Source: Botryococcus braunii
Lineage: Eukaryota; Chlorophyta; Trebouxiophyceae
Assembly (NCBI GenBank): GCA_002005505.1
Contig: KV908489.1
Coordinates: 309,781-329,780 of the forward strand
Direction: 5' to 3'
Length of the DNA stretch: 20,000 nt
Positions 17,154-20,000 of this stretch are shown piece by piece. The first letter of the stretch is position 1. Each line of letters opens with the position of its first letter. The notes under the pieces were generated by a model, which ran no database searches, was not told the origin of the DNA, and saw nothing but the letters and a program-made list of their open reading frames with translations. The position numbers were made by a program, and so were the translations under genes.

Positions 17154-17567
17154 TACACTATAGTGCTTCCCCCGAGTTGTGCGTTCCAAACTGCTACATG
17201 TAGGTGTATGCTACGTATGTAAACGTATGTACATACACATAAGTTTATATGTGGTGCAGTACGGTACATGTATATTTTGAAATTCTGAAGTATGCCACTA
17301 ATTGCTGGCATACTATAATAATATGTTAAGCCTGCACCCACAGACCCAGAAACCCCCTTCACAATGTATCTGGCTACCACCTGAACATACCTGAACAAAT
17401 TAACATATATCTGGCTGCCACGTGAATCATACAGCCGACTGACTGGCCGATCATACCACCGTAGGGCAAATGTTTTGTACCGTGGATTGGAGGCCCACCG
17501 TATCCATGAATTGATTGGCAAAACAAGCGAATATGTTTGGGGTACCCTGACTAGTCGCGCGGAATTT
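17154..17567. other. Non-coding stretch, no gene seen
   Basis: AT-rich, TACGTATGTA-type sequence with a weak direct repeat of ATCTGGCT at about 17367 and 17408. One minus-strand open frame (17102-17521) resembles no protein I know. Confidence 0.45.
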
Positions 17568-17612
17568 TTTTCCGACTCGATTCCGACTCGATTCGGCGCG
17601 ATTCGACTCGAT
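17568..17612. repeat. 10-11-bp tandem repeat (TTCCGACTCGA), about 4 copies
   Basis: Four short units of the TTCCGACTCGA type; the third and fourth are slightly shorter or changed. A near-palindrome (about 17633-17654, GTGGGTAGCTACCTAC) follows. Confidence 0.75.
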
Positions 17613-17654
17613 TCAGCACCGGGATTTTCCGTAGTGGGTAGCTACCTACTATAG

Positions 17655-19291
17655 TGGCCCCTTAGGGATCAGAACTGTACGAGCTATCATTGAGGTCTGA
17701 CTTTGTGCCTGCGGAGTTCTGTACTTGGCAGAACTAGAGGGGAATGCCAGCCTGATCATGGTTTTCGACAGCAGCACACACAAGCGCAGTGAGCATCTTT
17801 CAGAAAAACGACCCTACGTGTGGTGTGAAAAAGACTACCGCGTGCGTGCTCTTAGTTTCAAGCGCACCCCTTCTTCCCTCGCATCTGTAGACGGTATTCA
17901 TATATGGACACCGTTTCTGGCACATTCTATTGAAAAGCTCGCGTTTTGCAAGATGTTGGTTAGGCTTTGTTCTTGATACAATTAAAAGCAGAATGTATCG
18001 GGAGTGGGTGGCAAGGGAGGGACCTGACCTCCTCTGAGTGCCTCTGTGGGGGCCGGCTTGACATGTGACAAGGGAGCCTCGAAGGTCCTCTTTTGCTGGA
18101 TTAGGGCCCTACAATTGAGAGCTGAAATTTGGGAGCCATCCTTCAATAAGCATTCAAGAAAGCATGCATGTGGTAAGAGGAATACATGTAGGAATACATG
18201 TTGTACAAGCCCATCGTCAGAATCTTCTAAGGCCCATCGAACAGCCTAGACTGGGTGAAACTTGAATGAATCCCTCGTCTCACACATGGTCTATGTCACC
18301 TTTCCTCTAAGGAAGTGTTGCACAAAAGATTTGCCCTTGGGTGATACGTATATATTGGAATAAAAGCGATCTTACCCAATGAATCGTACACGTACAACAC
18401 GTCAAAGTTTTTCACTTGTGTATGCATTTTCTGGCTTCCACCTCCTCCTTGAGCTCTCAAGTGTTGCCAACTCAGTTTGATGCCGTTCGCGCCGCATCTT
18501 CCACCGATTCCTTATCAGCGAATCAAGATTCAAAACCCTGTAGGAAAGAAGAAAGGAAGGAAGGAAATACAGTGATTTGTGCGTGCCGTCAGTGTATGGT
18601 GACACTGTTAACGCGGGTATGTATGCGTGACCTGTGACTGTCACCTCGAGGGATACATTCGGGTAATGATAATTATCGTACATTGTTCCCCCATTCACAA
18701 CAGTGTTTTCGTATGGACTCCCGAGTCGGGACTCCCGACTCCGATTCGGGACGCACTCGGCTGTTGTAAAGCCTTCTTTTTCATACGTGCGTACACGTGT
18801 TTAGCAGTATAATTTCCTATTAATAGCCAGGTGTGGGTAGGAGATCAGGCAGTTCTCTCCTATGGCATCCATTCTTCAGGCAAACCACCTGTTAAAATAG
18901 ATAAATGTGCGGTTAACTTTCGTTTACAACAACTCTTGTTCGTTTATCTTAAGAAGCTTCCTTGGTAGTGTGGACTACGAATCCACCACGGTGTTGACCG
19001 TGATTCCTAAACGGAGTGCACCGTGACATCAGGTGGAGTCGACATCTCAAAAAAAGATGAAGATTGGTGTGATACGAAGATGGAGTTGCTTAACAGGTTA
19101 TCGCATATGATACAAGTCAATTTATTGCAACAATACTTGTCGCACGCATATCGAACACAAAAGTGATTTTCTCAGAGTTTCCGAGTTCATTCTCCCTTGG
19201 TTTCAAAGCAGTTGTCTTGACTACCTGTGTGGTAAAGCGGTGTATCCGTGAATCTGCTGCTGTAGAAGGGAGGTGCAATTGCAAAGGACAT
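17655..19291. other. Non-coding stretch, no gene seen
   Basis: Mixed unique sequence. Small structures include an inverted-repeat cluster of GACTCCCGAGTCGGG type at about 18717-18752 and a CACGGT/ACCGTG hairpin at about 18987-19003. Short frames (for example 17725-17976) have no recognisable protein features. No RNA gene is evident. Confidence 0.45.
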
Positions 19292-19680
<389 letters not shown>

Positions 19681-19808
19681 TGTATTCGCAATGGAGTCTT
19701 GTGTAGCGACGTCCTTTGAAAGGTTTTTTGCCTGGAAACCCTGCATGGGATGCCCCTTTGGCGCCTCGTTGTGTTTATTCGAGCAACAACGGGTACCGGC
19801 TACAGGCA

Positions 19809-20000
19809 ATGGAGAAGATCGTCAAGGCATTGTGCGAGGACCGTTGCGAAGAGGCCCAGATCCTGTGGCAGGACGAGTTACTGGGAGAGGCCGGGAGGGC
19901 CAGAGCTTTGCACACTGCCCTGATTCTTGGACAGGACATCGCGGTATGGATGGTGGACCGCCCCGAGCTCTCCATGGAAGCATTCACCCGGTATTTGGCA
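19809..20000 (+). CDS. 5'-proximal or internal exon of an unidentified gene, cut by the window edge
   Basis: Sixty-four codons are open to the last base of the window. The frame opens at 19707 after TAG 19704-19706, and the first ATG is 19809, with G at -3 and G at +4, a favourable context. CTACAG just upstream (19800-19805) could instead be an acceptor, making this an internal exon. The peptide begins MEKIVKALCEDRCEEAQIL and continues as Leu/Ala/Glu-rich, probably helical sequence with Trp and Met. Composition is that of a normal globular protein, unlike the flanking repeats. The family is not recognised, and no motif gives a function. The rest lies beyond the right edge. Confidence 0.6.
   Translation, partial: MEKIVKALCEDRCEEAQILWQDELLGEAGRARALHTALILGQDIAVWMVDRPELSMEAFTRYLA

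Noticed and set aside
17102..17521. 139-residue minus-strand frame
   Set aside because: No motif or family resemblance, and it overlaps direct repeats and the foldback region.

Overview
This window looks like nuclear DNA of a eukaryote with a large, repeat-rich genome. The signs are GT-AG introns with matching codon phases, a chromodomain Ty3/Gypsy retrotransposon, a decayed LINE, a foldback DNA element, and very heavy micro- and minisatellite content. Exon codons favour G or C at the third position. A unicellular alga or similar protist would fit, but this is inference; no taxonomic marker gene is present.

Positions 1-5280 hold the 3' part of a plus-strand gene. Four exons can be proposed (494-614, 2414-2524, 4018-4150, 5060-5280). 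Their intron phases fit at every join (0, 0, 1), and the last exon ends in a TGA. The encoded fragment has one hydrophobic, Cys-rich segment and a Ser/Gly/Asn-rich C-terminal tail with two RASSA motifs. I do not recognise the family. The introns are almost entirely tandem repeats: 36-bp, 27-bp and 41-bp minisatellites plus (CT)n, (GT)n, (GA)n and (CG)n. A 24-bp repeat starts inside the last codons of the gene and continues downstream, merging into a degenerate 80-105-bp satellite to about 6290.

Positions 6290-9098 are mostly non-coding. They contain a 20-bp tandem repeat, a perfect 38-bp palindrome beside a second hairpin, and a 5'-truncated, internally deleted LINE (YADD motif, C-terminal zinc motif, poly-A tail at 8637). 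A small hairpin element with 19-bp terminal inverted repeats follows.

Positions 9099-16860 are a chromovirus (Ty3/Gypsy with chromodomain) inserted in that hairpin element. It has 261-bp LTRs that are identical to each other and a CCCGG target-site duplication. It encodes gag, protease, reverse transcriptase, RNase H, integrase and a chromodomain. A second, non-autonomous LTR element (11363-12809; 165-bp LTRs; CCTTG duplication) sits inside it and splits the protease from the reverse transcriptase. The inner LTRs differ at 5 of 165 positions while the outer LTRs do not differ at all. The simplest reading is that the outer element moved again after it was interrupted, carrying the inner one as cargo.

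Positions 16885-19290 are non-coding, with foldback and short tandem repeats. Positions 19292-19680 are a compound microsatellite. An unidentified plus-strand coding region starts near 19809 and runs off the right edge.
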